Assembly: GCF_008801405.1 (NCBI RefSeq)
Contig: NZ_VZPV01000001.1
Span: 1,674,001 to 1,738,000 of the forward strand
Length of the DNA: 64,000 nucleotides
DNA from: Ralstonia insidiosa
GTDB taxonomy: Bacteria; Pseudomonadota; Gammaproteobacteria; Burkholderiales; Burkholderiaceae
Direction: 5' to 3'
Part shown: piece after piece, positions 17,579-26,481 of the stretch
How the letters are laid out: every line of letters begins with the position of its first letter
How positions within the stretch are numbered: the stretch's first letter is position 1
Program-made: the position numbers and the translations under genes
Notes under the pieces: generated by a model
What the model saw: only the letters and a program-made list of their open reading frames with translations
The model's database searches: none
What the model was told of the DNA's origin: nothing

Positions 17579-18216
17579 ACATCATGCGTACCAAGAAACT
17601 TCCAGCCCTGCGCGTTGGCGTGGGCGGCCCGGTGGGCTCGGGCAAGACGACACTGCTCGAAATGCTCTGCAAGGCCATGCGCGAGCGCTACGACCTCGTG
17701 GCAATCACCAACGATATCTACACCAAGGAAGATCAGCGCTTGCTGACCATCTCCGGCGCGCTACCGGCGGAGCGCATCATGGGTGTGGAGACCGGCGGCT
17801 GCCCGCACACCGCCATCCGTGAAGATGCGTCGATCAACCTGGAAGCGGTCGATCGCATGCTCTCCAAGTTTCCGGATGCGGATGTGGTCTTCATCGAATC
17901 GGGTGGCGACAACCTCGCCGCCACGTTCAGCCCCGAGCTGTCGGACCTGACGATCTACGTGATCGATGTGGCAGGCGGGGAGAAGATTCCGCGCAAGGGC
18001 GGGCCGGGCATCACCAAGTCCGATCTGCTCATCATCAACAAGACGGATCTGGCGCCGTACGTTGGCGCCAATCTGGAGGTGATGGAAAGCGACACGCGCA
18101 AGATGCGCGGCGACCGTCCCTTCGTGATGTGCAACCTGCGTGCGCAGGGCGGGCTGGATGTGGTGATCCGGTTCATCGAGCGGCAGGGCATGCTGAGCGC
18201 TTCAGCTTCGGCCTGA
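17575..18216 (+). CDS. ureG: urease accessory GTPase UreG
   Basis: A 213-residue SIMIBI-class GTPase that drives nickel insertion. The P-loop is GGPVGSGKTT (17-26), the nickel-binding CPH motif is C76-P-H78 in GGCPHTAIRED, and NKTDLAPYVG is the guanine-specificity region. A second possible start (MRTKK) lies three codons in. It is the last urease gene; a small lipoprotein gene follows. Confidence 0.97.
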   Translation: MNIMRTKKLPALRVGVGGPVGSGKTTLLEMLCKAMRERYDLVAITNDIYTKEDQRLLTISGALPAERIMGVETGGCPHTAIREDASINLEAVDRMLSKFPDADVVFIESGGDNLAATFSPELSDLTIYVIDVAGGEKIPRKGGPGITKSDLLIINKTDLAPYVGANLEVMESDTRKMRGDRPFVMCNLRAQGGLDVVIRFIERQGMLSASASA

Positions 18217-18293
18217 TACGGCGGGCACTCGCTTGAAGCGTTGCCGGTCAAACCGGCAGGGACGTGACGAGACGTGCGCCGTGGAGGTGAGTG

Positions 18294-18623
18294 ATGAGGA
18301 CGCTGCATGGAGTGACGCTGATGCTGGCGGTACTGGGTGTTGCTGCATGCGCGCCAGCCATCGTCGGGCCGTACTACACGATGGACGTGCGGCTGGCCGA
18401 TGGAAAGCCGGTGCGCTGTGCTGTGAATCAGCCGGTACGCCTGCCTGATCCGACGCCCCCGCCATTGAGCACCCGTGAGCGCAACGAAGCCGAAGTGCTG
18501 GCCACGCAACCATTGCGGCTGCAAAGCGGGCCGCGATCACCCTATCCGACGGTGTACACGGCGCCCGACGTCCAGTGTTTTGAGTTGCCTGGTGGAAGCG
18601 CTCAGGCTTCCTCGGCCAGATAG
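18294..18623 (+). CDS. small hypothetical lipoprotein
   Basis: About 109 residues. The N-terminus has a short positive stretch, a hydrophobic core and a lipobox ending VAAC, so it is probably lipid-anchored. The mature part is Pro/Arg-rich without a motif I recognise. GGAGG sits 6 bp before the ATG at 18294; a GTG one codon earlier is too close to it. The 3' end overlaps the convergent LysR gene by 22 bp. It is not clearly linked to urease. Confidence 0.6.
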   Translation: MRTLHGVTLMLAVLGVAACAPAIVGPYYTMDVRLADGKPVRCAVNQPVRLPDPTPPPLSTRERNEAEVLATQPLRLQSGPRSPYPTVYTAPDVQCFELPGGSAQASSAR

Positions 18624-19480
18624 CGCCAGAGCGCCTGTGCCACCGGGCCAACCGGGCGCCCACGCAGCCGTGCCGCCACGATGTCGAGCTTGGAACGCTT
18701 GAAGTGTCGCCCCTCCAGCGACACCAGCTTGCCGCTGCGTAACTCCTTCTCGATCAGGTGCTGCGGCATGTGGCCCCAACCCATACCTTGCACGATCAAA
18801 TCCTTTTTGGTGTGCTGATCCGCCACCGTCCAGTTGGGCGCATCCTTGATCACAAAGTAGTCGCGCTGCGGCTGCTGTGCCGTATCGCGGATGACCACCT
18901 GCACGTACGCTCGCATGTGCTCGGGCGTGAGGTTGCGTGTAGACGGCGCCGTTACATAGCCGGGCGCAGCCACCGGTACGAGCGTTACCTTGGTCAGATC
19001 GGTCCATTCGAAGCGGGTGTCGCTTTTGTCGATATGGTGAATGATGAGGTCGGCCTCTTCGGCAAGCAGGCGTTCCCACGGGCCGCCAATCACCTCGAAG
19101 TGCAGATGCAGGCGTGTTTGCGGCCATGCACTGAAGAAGCGCTTCAGGCGCCGCAGCATCTCGGAAGTTGGAGTGAGGTCGCCCACGATCACGCGCAGGT
19201 CGGTCTCTTCGCCCTGGCTCAGTTGCTGGCACAACGTGTCAAGCGCGGCAGCCTGCCGCAGTACCGCCGCCGACTGCCGGCAGAACGCTTCGCCCGCCGA
19301 TGTGAGCCGGACACGGTACTCACTGCGGTCGAGCAGGGCCACGCCCAGTCGTTGCTCCAGGTTCTTGACGGCGGCGTGCACGGCCGGATGCGTGCGGTGC
19401 AGCTTGTCGGCGGCGGCCTGAAAGCTGCCTTCCGCAATCACCGCCTCAAGACATGCGAGTTCGTGCAGGGAGAAATCCAT
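18602..19480 (-). CDS. LysR family transcriptional regulator
   Basis: A 292-residue LysR-type regulator with an N-terminal winged helix-turn-helix (about 1-60) and a periplasmic-binding-like effector domain (about 90-290). The helix-turn-helix includes GSFQAAADKLHRTHPAVHAAVKNLE. It is divergent from the quinone-oxidoreductase-like gene at 19580 across a 99 bp AT-rich spacer, so that gene is its most likely target. Effector unknown. Confidence 0.9.
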   Translation of the reverse strand: MDFSLHELACLEAVIAEGSFQAAADKLHRTHPAVHAAVKNLEQRLGVALLDRSEYRVRLTSAGEAFCRQSAAVLRQAAALDTLCQQLSQGEETDLRVIVGDLTPTSEMLRRLKRFFSAWPQTRLHLHFEVIGGPWERLLAEEADLIIHHIDKSDTRFEWTDLTKVTLVPVAAPGYVTAPSTRNLTPEHMRAYVQVVIRDTAQQPQRDYFVIKDAPNWTVADQHTKKDLIVQGMGWGHMPQHLIEKELRSGKLVSLEGRHFKRSKLDIVAARLRGRPVGPVAQALWRYLAEEA

Positions 19481-19579
19481 TGTTCGCTCGACTTACAAAG
19501 ATTGGCGCAATTATTCAATTTATTCTGACAGCCTGAAAACCTAGCCTAGCACCTCCCAATGCGAAAAGGAGGCAGGGAC

Positions 19580-20572
19580 ATGAAGGCAATCGTGCGGCAG
19601 CAATATGGCGGGCCGGAGCAGCTTCGCGTGACTGAGGTACCGGACCCAGTGGTAGGGCTGGACGAGGTGCTCGTGCGCGTGAAGGCGTTCGGCATCAATC
19701 GCGCGGAGCAGTATTTCCGGCAGGGCCAATGGGGCGAGGTGGCAGCCATTTCCGGCATTGAGTGCGCGGGTGAAGTGGTCAGCGACCCCAGCAGCAAGTT
19801 GCTGGCAGGGCAGCGCGTGTTCGCCCTGATGGGCGGTATGGGGCGCTCGCGCAGCGGCAGCTATGCGGAGCTGGTGACAGTGCCAGCGGGCAATGTCGTG
19901 CCCATCCGCAGCGCGCTCAGCTGGAGTGCGCTTGCAGCGATTCCCGAATCGTATGCGACGGCGTGGAGTTGCCTGTTCGACAACCTGGCGTTGCGGCGTG
20001 GCGATACGGTGCTGGTGCGCGGGGCCACGTCAGCGCTGGGGCTGGCTGCGCTCAACCTGGCGGCGTACACGCAGGCCCACGTGGTTGCGACCGTGCGGCG
20101 CGCGGACCGGGTGTCTGTCGCCAGAGAGAACGGCGCGGCTGTCGTGTTGATCGAGGGCGATGGCATGAGCGATGCGTTGCGTGATCTCGCTCCAGTGGGT
20201 GTCGATGCCGTACTCGATCTGGTTGGCACCGGCACCATGCTGGAATCGCTGCGGCTGACGCGGCGCGGTGGGCGTGTCTGCGTGGCCGGTTTTCTTGGCG
20301 GGCATGGGCCGATCGCGCAGTTCGATCCGCTGCAGCATTTGCCCAGCGGACGGCACCTGAGCTTCTTCGGCAGTGCGTTCGTCTACGGCACCGCGGAGTA
20401 TCCGCTCACTGACGTTCCCTTCCAGCGCATCGTCGATCTGGTCGAGGCGGGTGAACTGCGTGCCGAGCCGGCACAGGTGTTCGCTTTTGATGACATCCAG
20501 CGCGCGCATTGCATGCTGGATGCCGGTACGGCGGGCGGCAAGATGGTGGTGGAAGGCGCGCTGGCTGCGTGA
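19580..20572 (+). CDS. zinc-free MDR alcohol dehydrogenase / quinone oxidoreductase
   Basis: A 330-residue medium-chain dehydrogenase/reductase of the NADPH:quinone oxidoreductase type. The N-terminal GroES-like domain carries GINRAEQYFRQGQWG, and the nucleotide-binding domain begins around VLVRGATSALGLAALN. The Cys/Glu/His catalytic-zinc set of alcohol dehydrogenases is absent. The ATG at 19580 follows AAGGAGGCAGGGAC, an excellent ribosome site. It probably reduces quinones or enones with NADPH and may be controlled by the divergent LysR gene. Confidence 0.9.
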   Translation: MKAIVRQQYGGPEQLRVTEVPDPVVGLDEVLVRVKAFGINRAEQYFRQGQWGEVAAISGIECAGEVVSDPSSKLLAGQRVFALMGGMGRSRSGSYAELVTVPAGNVVPIRSALSWSALAAIPESYATAWSCLFDNLALRRGDTVLVRGATSALGLAALNLAAYTQAHVVATVRRADRVSVARENGAAVVLIEGDGMSDALRDLAPVGVDAVLDLVGTGTMLESLRLTRRGGRVCVAGFLGGHGPIAQFDPLQHLPSGRHLSFFGSAFVYGTAEYPLTDVPFQRIVDLVEAGELRAEPAQVFAFDDIQRAHCMLDAGTAGGKMVVEGALAA

Positions 20573-20585
20573 CGTTGATTTTTCA

Positions 20586-20807
20586 ATGTTCTCGGAGATA
20601 GGCGAGCACCTTGTTCCGTTCGAGGCGCTGGCGCACGGCGGCTTTCTGGTGGCGCGGGCAGCCTCGCGCGAGGCGCTGGACGCCTTGCTGGCCGATGAGC
20701 TATTCGTGAAAGCCGGGAAGACGCGCTTCTCACGCGTGGTCGAGTTTGATGCCGCGCAGTGTCAGCCGGTGTTGATGGCGTGGTTTGGCAAGGAGGCGCG
20801 TCAGTAG
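20586..20807 (+). pseudogene. YCII-domain protein, probably N-terminally truncated
   Basis: A 73-codon frame whose body (GGFLVARAASREALDALLADELFVKAG and VVEFDAAQ) matches the C-terminal two thirds of YciI-like proteins, normally about 95 residues. The first ~25 residues, including the family's opening strand, are missing. The frame starts 13 bp after the upstream oxidoreductase and overlaps the convergent gene by 7 bp. It may be a decayed copy or an unusually short functional YCII protein; I lean to a remnant. Confidence 0.45.
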
Positions 20808-21460
20808 AGCCCGGGAATCAAGCGCCAGGTCCGGGCACGGTACGCGTCGTACGCCGCGCCGAACTGCGATTGCAGCAAGGCTTCTTCCGCGCGCATGCGT
20901 GCAACCAGCGGGGGAATCAGCAGCAGCGTCAGCACCACGCCGGCCAGTGCCCGGAAGCCCAGCCCCCAGCCCAGCGTACTGACGAGCAACCCCAGGTAGC
21001 TTGGGTTGCGCACGTATTGGTAGATCCCGCCGGTGACCAGCGTATGGCCCGGCTGGATCGCCACCAGCCCGCTAAACCGGTTGCCGAGCACGTGCACCGG
21101 CCATAACCGCAGGGCGCCGCCCGCAGCGTAGAGCACGACGCCCAGCCACCGCACGGCATCGCCATCGAGGCACCAGAGGTCGTGTCGATCCGTGTACGCG
21201 GGCAGCCAGGCACTGACGATGCCGATCAGGCCGAACACCGGCAACACCCAGCGGTTGGATCGATCTTCGCGCTCGCCGGCGCTGAGGTTGCCGCCTGCAA
21301 ACAGCGCGGCAATGGTCAGCGCGACCGTCACCACGACCAATGCCACGCGCGCGGGATGCGCCAACAGCGGACCAACGCCGCCCCAGCCCCACGCCGCCAG
21401 TGCGAGGTAGCCGAGTACCGAAATCACCGCTCCAAAGCCTAGCTTGGCCGATGCCGCCAT
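20801..21460 (-). CDS. isoprenylcysteine methyltransferase-like membrane protein
   Basis: About 219 residues with roughly six membrane helices. The C-terminal half carries the PEMT/ICMT signature: TGGIYQYVRNPSYLG with a conserved R-N-P, then EEALLQSQFGAAYDAYRARTWR. Bacterial members of this family are S-adenosylmethionine-dependent methyltransferases or NnrU-like proteins of mostly unknown substrate. The start at 21460 is chosen over a longer frame because the hydrophobic N-terminus begins there. Confidence 0.75.
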   Translation of the reverse strand: MAASAKLGFGAVISVLGYLALAAWGWGGVGPLLAHPARVALVVVTVALTIAALFAGGNLSAGEREDRSNRWVLPVFGLIGIVSAWLPAYTDRHDLWCLDGDAVRWLGVVLYAAGGALRLWPVHVLGNRFSGLVAIQPGHTLVTGGIYQYVRNPSYLGLLVSTLGWGLGFRALAGVVLTLLLIPPLVARMRAEEALLQSQFGAAYDAYRARTWRLIPGLY

Positions 21461-21528
21461 GACTGCCTCAAGAGAATCCGAATGCGCCCAGTGTAGGCCC
21501 CGCGCCAATCGGTTGCATTGATGGCGTC

Positions 21529-21566
21529 CAAAAGAAAAGGCCGCATCAGATCACATCATGCGGCCT
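21529..21566 (-). terminator. terminator of the glutathione-transferase-like gene
   Basis: On the minus strand AGGCCGCAT pairs with ATGCGGCCT around an 11 nt loop, followed by TTTTCTTTT. It lies 25 bp after the stop of the gene ending at 21591. Confidence 0.85.
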
Positions 21567-21590
21567 GTTTCTGAGAGCAAATACCCGCGG

Positions 21591-22283
21591 TCAACGGCGC
21601 TGATATTGCGTGGCACCGAAGAGGATTTCCTTCGCCTTGTCGTCTTGCACAACCGGGCGCTCCTTGGCCAGCACCTTGACCGCACGCTGCACGGCGGGGC
21701 GTTCTTCAATGGCTTCAAACCAGCGCTGCAGCTTGGGGTAATCCGACAGCTCGATGCCCTGGTTCTTCCAGCTGCGCAGCCACGGCCACGTGGCGATGTC
21801 AGCGATGGAGTAGTCGGCGCCGCCCAGGTATTTGGATTCGGACAGGCGCTTGTCGATCACGCCATACAGCCGCTTGGCTTCGTTGCTGTAGCGGTTGACC
21901 GCGTACTCGATCTTTTCCGGCGCGTAGATGCGGAAGTGGTGCGCCTGGCCCAGCATCGGGCCGACGCCGCCCATTTGGAACATCAGCCACTGCAGCACTT
22001 CGTACTTGCCGCGCACGTCTTCGGGGATGAACTTGCCCGTCTTGCCGGCGAGGTACAGCAGGATCGCGCCTGATTCGAACAGCGAGATGGGCTGGCCATC
22101 CGGGCCGTCCTGATCGACGATGGCCGGGATCTTGTTGTTCGGGCTGATCTTCAGGAAGTCGGGCTTGAACTGGTCGCCGGTGCTGATGTTGATGCCGTGG
22201 ACGCGGTAAGGCAGCCCGCATTCCTCTAGCATGATGTGCACTTTGTGTCCGTTGGGCGTGGCCCAGCTATAGACGTCGATCAT
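21591..22283 (-). CDS. glutathione S-transferase, YghU/YfcG-like
   Basis: A 230-residue glutathione transferase. The N-terminal thioredoxin-like domain has MIDVYSWATPNGHKVHIMLEE and the glutathione-binding ESGAILLYLA, and the C-terminal helical domain has YSIADIATWPW. The ATPNGHK start resembles E. coli YfcG/YghU, disulfide-bond oxidoreductases that use Thr/Asn rather than Tyr or Ser at the active site. The start at 22283 is chosen because the domain begins there; a longer frame adds an unrelated Cys/Arg-rich leader. Confidence 0.9.
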   Translation of the reverse strand: MIDVYSWATPNGHKVHIMLEECGLPYRVHGINISTGDQFKPDFLKISPNNKIPAIVDQDGPDGQPISLFESGAILLYLAGKTGKFIPEDVRGKYEVLQWLMFQMGGVGPMLGQAHHFRIYAPEKIEYAVNRYSNEAKRLYGVIDKRLSESKYLGGADYSIADIATWPWLRSWKNQGIELSDYPKLQRWFEAIEERPAVQRAVKVLAKERPVVQDDKAKEILFGATQYQRR

Positions 22284-22384
22284 CGAAATGGCTCCGCAAG
22301 GGAAGAGACGTGCGGGCCACCAGTAGCCCGCAAAGTGTTCCATTCCAGCACAGAACGGAAAAACGCGCAGACGGCGCGCGCAGG

Positions 22385-22421
22385 CAAAAAAATCCCCGCC
22401 TGATGCGTACATTCGGCGGGG
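22385..22421 (-). terminator. terminator of the acyl-CoA dehydrogenase gene
   Basis: On the minus strand CCCCGCC pairs with GGCGGGG (22415-22421 and 22394-22400), followed by ATTTTTTT. It lies 33 bp after the stop of the dehydrogenase ending at 22454. Confidence 0.85.
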
Positions 22422-22453
22422 TTAAGGAGTGAACGGTACAGCCGTGCGACAGG

Positions 22454-23716
22454 TCAGGCGCCGCGCGTGACCGGCATGTCAGCCACATCGGACAGCTTGT
22501 GCAGGTGCTTGGCCAGTTCCAGCTTGGCGATGGCGGCGCGGTGCACTTCGTCCGGGCCGTCGGCCAGGCGCAGCGTGCGCTGGTGCGCGTAGAACGACGC
22601 CAGCGGGAAGTCGCCCGACACGCCGCCGCCGCCGTGTGCCTGGATCGCCCAGTCGACGATCTGGCAGGCGATGTTCGGGGCGACGACCTTGATCATCGCA
22701 ATCTCGGCCTTGGCGACCTTGTTGCCGACGGTGTCCATCATGTACGCGGCCTTGAGCGTGAGCAGGCGGGCCTGTTCGATCATGCAGCGCGCTTCGGCAA
22801 TGCGCTCGTGCCACACGCTGTGCTGCGCGATGGCCTTGCCGAAGGCGATACGCGTGGTCAGGCGCTTGCACATCAACTCCAGTGCGCGCTCGGCAATGCC
22901 GATGCTGCGCATGCAGTGGTGGATACGGCCTGGGCCCAGGCGGCCCTGTGCGATCTCAAAGCCGCGGCCTTCGCCCAGCAGGATGTTGCCCACCGGCACG
23001 CGCACGTTCTTGAGGTCGACTTCCATGTGGCCGTGCGGGGCATCGTCGTAACCGAACACCGTGAGCGGGCGCATGACGGTGATGCCCGGCGCATCGGCCG
23101 GCACCACGATCATCGATTGCTGCTCGTGGCGGCCAGCGTCCGGGTTGGTTTTGCCCATGACGATGTACACGGCGCAGCGCGGGTCGCCGGCGCCCGACGA
23201 CCACCACTTGCGGCCGTTGATGACGTATTCATCGCCCCGGCGTTCGATGCGGCATTCGATGTTGGTGGCATCCGACGAGGCCACGGCGGGCTCGGTCATC
23301 AGGAAGGCCGAGCGGATCTCGCCGCGCAGCAGCGGCTCCAGCCAGCGGTCCTTGATCGCTTCCGAGGCGTAGCGCTCCAGCGTCTCCATGTTGCCGGTGT
23401 CCGGCGCGGAGCAGTTGAACACTTCCGGCGCCCAGGGCACCCGGCCCATGATCTCGCACAGCGTGGCGTATTCCAGGTTCGACAGGCCTTCCGGTGCGCG
23501 TGTCGAGCGCGGCAGGAACAGGTTCCACAGCCCGGCCTTGCGTGCCAGCGGCTTGAGCTCTTCGATCACCTTGGTCGGAATCCAGGCATTGCCCGCACGG
23601 CGGTTGGCTTCAATTTCTTCGTGGAAGCGGTTCTCGTTCGGGTAGATGTGCTGGTCGAAGAATTCGAGCAGGCGTGCCTGCATTTCCTTGACCTTGGGCG
23701 TGTAATCGAAATTCAT
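22454..23716 (-). CDS. acyl-CoA dehydrogenase, ACAD10/11-like
   Basis: A 420-residue acyl-CoA dehydrogenase. It has FLMTEPAVASSDATNI (138-153), whose SSDATN replaces the usual GSD block, and a C-terminal AIQAHGGGGVSGDFPLA segment. These features are characteristic of the subfamily containing mammalian ACAD10/ACAD11. GGAGAC precedes the ATG. A PaaI-like thioesterase lies just upstream on the same strand, and an APH-like kinase, the other half of ACAD10/11, is 5 kb away on the same strand (28680-29759). Substrate not known. Confidence 0.92.
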   Translation of the reverse strand: MNFDYTPKVKEMQARLLEFFDQHIYPNENRFHEEIEANRRAGNAWIPTKVIEELKPLARKAGLWNLFLPRSTRAPEGLSNLEYATLCEIMGRVPWAPEVFNCSAPDTGNMETLERYASEAIKDRWLEPLLRGEIRSAFLMTEPAVASSDATNIECRIERRGDEYVINGRKWWSSGAGDPRCAVYIVMGKTNPDAGRHEQQSMIVVPADAPGITVMRPLTVFGYDDAPHGHMEVDLKNVRVPVGNILLGEGRGFEIAQGRLGPGRIHHCMRSIGIAERALELMCKRLTTRIAFGKAIAQHSVWHERIAEARCMIEQARLLTLKAAYMMDTVGNKVAKAEIAMIKVVAPNIACQIVDWAIQAHGGGGVSGDFPLASFYAHQRTLRLADGPDEVHRAAIAKLELAKHLHKLSDVADMPVTRGA

Positions 23717-23772
23717 GGTGTCTCCTCAATACATCGAACAGGCGTCTCGAACGGGCAATCCATCAAGTCGGT

Positions 23773-24222
23773 TCAGGCGGGCGTGGTGATACGGCCGCCG
23801 AGCACTGCAAATACCGCACTCGCGCGTGCAACTAGCCGGTCGCCGCGGTGGAAGAGGGCCTGCGCAAAGGCCAGCTTGCTGCCGGTACGCAACCCCTCTG
23901 GGGCGATCTCGATCCAGTCGCCAACACCCGCTGAGGCGATGAAATCCACGGTGAGGCTGGCGGTGGACATGGCGATGGCGCCGCCTGTACCGTCGCCAGG
24001 TTCGGCCAAGCAGTAACCCAGCGCCGCATCGGCCAGGGAGGCGACCACACCGCCGTGCAGGATGCCGCGCCGGTTCAGGTGGTGCTCCAGCACATGGAAG
24101 CCCATCACCATCGACGGCCCCATGCCCTTCGCGTACACCGGCCCCAGCATCGTCAGGAAGGGGCTTGGCTTGTTCAGCAGGTCGAAGCCCACGGGTACGG
24201 TCAGGTTGGTGGCTGTGGTCAT
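23773..24222 (-). CDS. PaaI family thioesterase
   Basis: A 149-residue hotdog thioesterase of the PaaI/YbgC-like family. The catalytic segment is LHGGVVASLADAALG with H56-G-G and D65. It probably hydrolyses acyl-CoA products or dead-end thioesters. It lies 56 bp upstream of the ACAD10/11-like dehydrogenase on the same strand and is likely co-transcribed with it; both are divergent from the LysR gene at 24315. Confidence 0.85.
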   Translation of the reverse strand: MTTATNLTVPVGFDLLNKPSPFLTMLGPVYAKGMGPSMVMGFHVLEHHLNRRGILHGGVVASLADAALGYCLAEPGDGTGGAIAMSTASLTVDFIASAGVGDWIEIAPEGLRTGSKLAFAQALFHRGDRLVARASAVFAVLGGRITTPA

Positions 24223-24282
24223 GGCACATGGCAGAACGCACATCAATGCACGCAGCTTAAGCCTTCACCTACAATAAGAGAA

Positions 24283-24307
24283 ATGAATTTCGTAGATTGC
24301 CATTCAT
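24283..24307. promoter_or_regulatory. possible LysR-type operator
   Basis: ATGAAT-N13-ATTCAT is an inverted repeat in the 92 bp spacer between the thioesterase and a LysR gene. Its position is what is expected for an autoregulated LysR regulator controlling the divergent acyl-CoA genes. The match is to position and symmetry only. Confidence 0.35.
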
Positions 24308-24314
24308 CAAAGCC

Positions 24315-25259
24315 ATGCATATATCACGGGTCGACCTGAACCTGTTCGTCGTCTTCGATGCCATCTATACGGAAGGTGGGATTACGGCAGCGGCGCGCAC
24401 GCTCAACCTGACGCAACCGGCGGTCAGCCATGCGCTGGGGCGGCTGCGCGAGCTGTTTGACGACCCGCTGTTCGAGCGGCGCGGGCAAGGCATGGTGCCG
24501 ACGCCGCTGGCGCGCACGTTGATCGCCGAGGTGCGCACGTCGCTACGGGGCTTTGAGCGCACGCTGCGCGAGGGCACGCGGTTTGATCCGGCCACAAGTG
24601 AACGCCGCTTCACCATATCGATGCGCGATGCCTTGGAGGCGACGCTGTTGCCGCCCTTGATGGCGGCGATCGCCAAGGAGGCACCACGCATCGACGTGAC
24701 CACGGTGCGGGGCGACCGCCGCCAGCTCGAAGCCGAACTGCTGGCCGGCACCATCGACGCGGTGGCGGACATTCTGCTGCCGGCGTCGCCTGCCATTCGT
24801 CATGCGCCGATCCTGTCAGACCCGATGGTGGTGCTGGCGCGCCCTGGGCACCCGATCACGCGGGGGGCGCTCACGCTCGATCGCTATCTGGACTGCGAAC
24901 ACGTGCAAGTGTCGTCAAGGCGGCGTGGGGCGGGGCTGGAAGACGTGGAGTTGCGCCGGCTGGGGCGCGAGCGCCGGGTGCGTCTGCGTTGCCAGCACTA
25001 CCCGGCGGCGTGCCGCGTCGTCAGTTGCACCGATTGGCTCGTCACGCTGCCAATACGCTACGCGCGCATCGCCAACGAGCCGTACGGCAACGTCATGCTG
25101 CCGCTGCCGTTCAACGTGCCGGCGCTGGAGTTGTACCTGTACTGGCACGCCAACAGCGACCAGGATGCCGCCGGCCGCTGGCTGCGCGATCACATTTTCG
25201 CGGCGATGGCCGAGGTGGCCTTGGACGATGCCGTTGCCGCCTTTGCTGACGGACGTTGA
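24315..25259 (+). CDS. LysR family transcriptional regulator (NodD-like subgroup)
   Basis: A 314-residue LysR regulator. It opens with ISRVDLNLFVVFDAIYTEGG and its helix-turn-helix has LTQPAVSHALGRLRELF, the NodD/LinR-type form. The effector domain fills the rest. The start at 24315 is chosen because VDLNLF normally lies near the N-terminus; an ORF start 18 bp upstream is possible. It is divergent from the thioesterase and acyl-CoA dehydrogenase, its probable targets. Confidence 0.9.
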   Translation: MHISRVDLNLFVVFDAIYTEGGITAAARTLNLTQPAVSHALGRLRELFDDPLFERRGQGMVPTPLARTLIAEVRTSLRGFERTLREGTRFDPATSERRFTISMRDALEATLLPPLMAAIAKEAPRIDVTTVRGDRRQLEAELLAGTIDAVADILLPASPAIRHAPILSDPMVVLARPGHPITRGALTLDRYLDCEHVQVSSRRRGAGLEDVELRRLGRERRVRLRCQHYPAACRVVSCTDWLVTLPIRYARIANEPYGNVMLPLPFNVPALELYLYWHANSDQDAAGRWLRDHIFAAMAEVALDDAVAAFADGR

Positions 25260-25427
25260 CGAACCCGAAGCCGAACGCAATCATCGGGATTGCACAAAAC
25301 GGGCGGGTCATGCCAGCGCATGACGACCGCCCCAGACGCCGCAATCGTGCGCATGACAGGTGGATGTCATTCCTGTGTCGTGCACGCGCATCAGAGTCTC
25401 CAAGCAAACCGTCTTCCATCCCCGTGT

Positions 25428-26465
25428 ATGACTGCGACAGCGTCCGCGATCAGTTTCCAATCCGACAACACCGGTCTTATCTGCGGTTTTCGCTTCGAGC
25501 CAGGGCGGCCCGGCGTTGCCCTGGATTCTTCGCAGATCGGCGACGCGCTGGAGCGTGCCGGACACAACAATACGGAGTGCGCCGATGACGCATTCATCTG
25601 GCTGCACTTCAACCTGTCGCGCGCCGGGTGCATGCGTTGGCTGCAAAGCCATCTCGACTTGCCGCAACCGTTTCTTGAGATGCTGGGCGAGGAGGCGCAC
25701 TCCACGCGCATCGAGCAGCAGGACGGGGCACTGGTTGCCGTCTTCAACGATGTGATCTTCGATTTTGAGCGCACGCCCACGCAGGTTGCAACGCAGTGGG
25801 TGTACGCGCATCGGCGCCTGCTGGTGACCTTGCGCCGCAAGCCGCTGCATTCGGTCGACCGGCTGCGCGAATGCGTGCGCAACGGCGAGACGTTTCGCTC
25901 ACCAGCCAACCTGCTGGGCCACCTGATGTGCGATCAGGCGGACCTGATGACGCAGATCGTGCGCACCACCGGTATCGACATCGACCGCATCGAAGACCGT
26001 TTTCTTGCTTCGAAAATCACCTCAGGGCGGCAGGAGCTTGCCGGCACTCGCCGGGTGCTGGTGCGCCTGCAGCGCATGCTGGCGCCCGAGCCGGGTTCGG
26101 TGTTCCGCCTGCTCTCCCGTCCGCCGGTGTGGCTCCATCCAGAAGATGTGCAGCAGTTGCGCGAGTCGACCGAGGAGTTCTCCGTCGTGCTGCGCGACAT
26201 GAGCGGGTTGATCGAGCGCATCAAGCTGCTGCAGGAAGAGGTGATTGCGCGCCTGGACGAGCAGAACAACCGCACGCTGTTCACGCTGACGCTGGTCACG
26301 GTGCTCGCGCTGCCGATCAACATCGTGGCAGGCCTGTTCGGCATGAACGTCGGCGGCGTGCCCCTGGCCGAGAATCACCACGGTTTCTGGATGATGGTGG
26401 GGCTGGTCGCAGGATTTACTGCGCTGATTGCCTGGTGGGTGGTTCGTCGCCGCAACAACCAATAA
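25428..26465 (+). CDS. zntB: CorA-family zinc transporter ZntB-like
   Basis: A 345-residue CorA/ZntB family protein: a long cytoplasmic alpha/beta and helical domain followed by two C-terminal membrane helices. The signature GMNVGG after the first helix (INIVAGLFGMNVGG) is the GMN selectivity motif with the form common in ZntB. It would move Zn2+ or other divalent cations across the inner membrane. The ATG at 25428 is chosen because the conserved body begins there, although an open frame extends further upstream. Zinc rather than magnesium is inferred from overall resemblance. Confidence 0.85.
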   Translation: MTATASAISFQSDNTGLICGFRFEPGRPGVALDSSQIGDALERAGHNNTECADDAFIWLHFNLSRAGCMRWLQSHLDLPQPFLEMLGEEAHSTRIEQQDGALVAVFNDVIFDFERTPTQVATQWVYAHRRLLVTLRRKPLHSVDRLRECVRNGETFRSPANLLGHLMCDQADLMTQIVRTTGIDIDRIEDRFLASKITSGRQELAGTRRVLVRLQRMLAPEPGSVFRLLSRPPVWLHPEDVQQLRESTEEFSVVLRDMSGLIERIKLLQEEVIARLDEQNNRTLFTLTLVTVLALPINIVAGLFGMNVGGVPLAENHHGFWMMVGLVAGFTALIAWWVVRRRNNQ

Positions 26466-26481
26466 CGCGCAGGCCGGGTGA

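Noticed and set aside
22499..24016. A 505-codon plus-strand open frame over the acyl-CoA dehydrogenase
   Set aside because: Antisense shadow of a complete dehydrogenase gene; composition is Arg/His/Ala-rich without domains.
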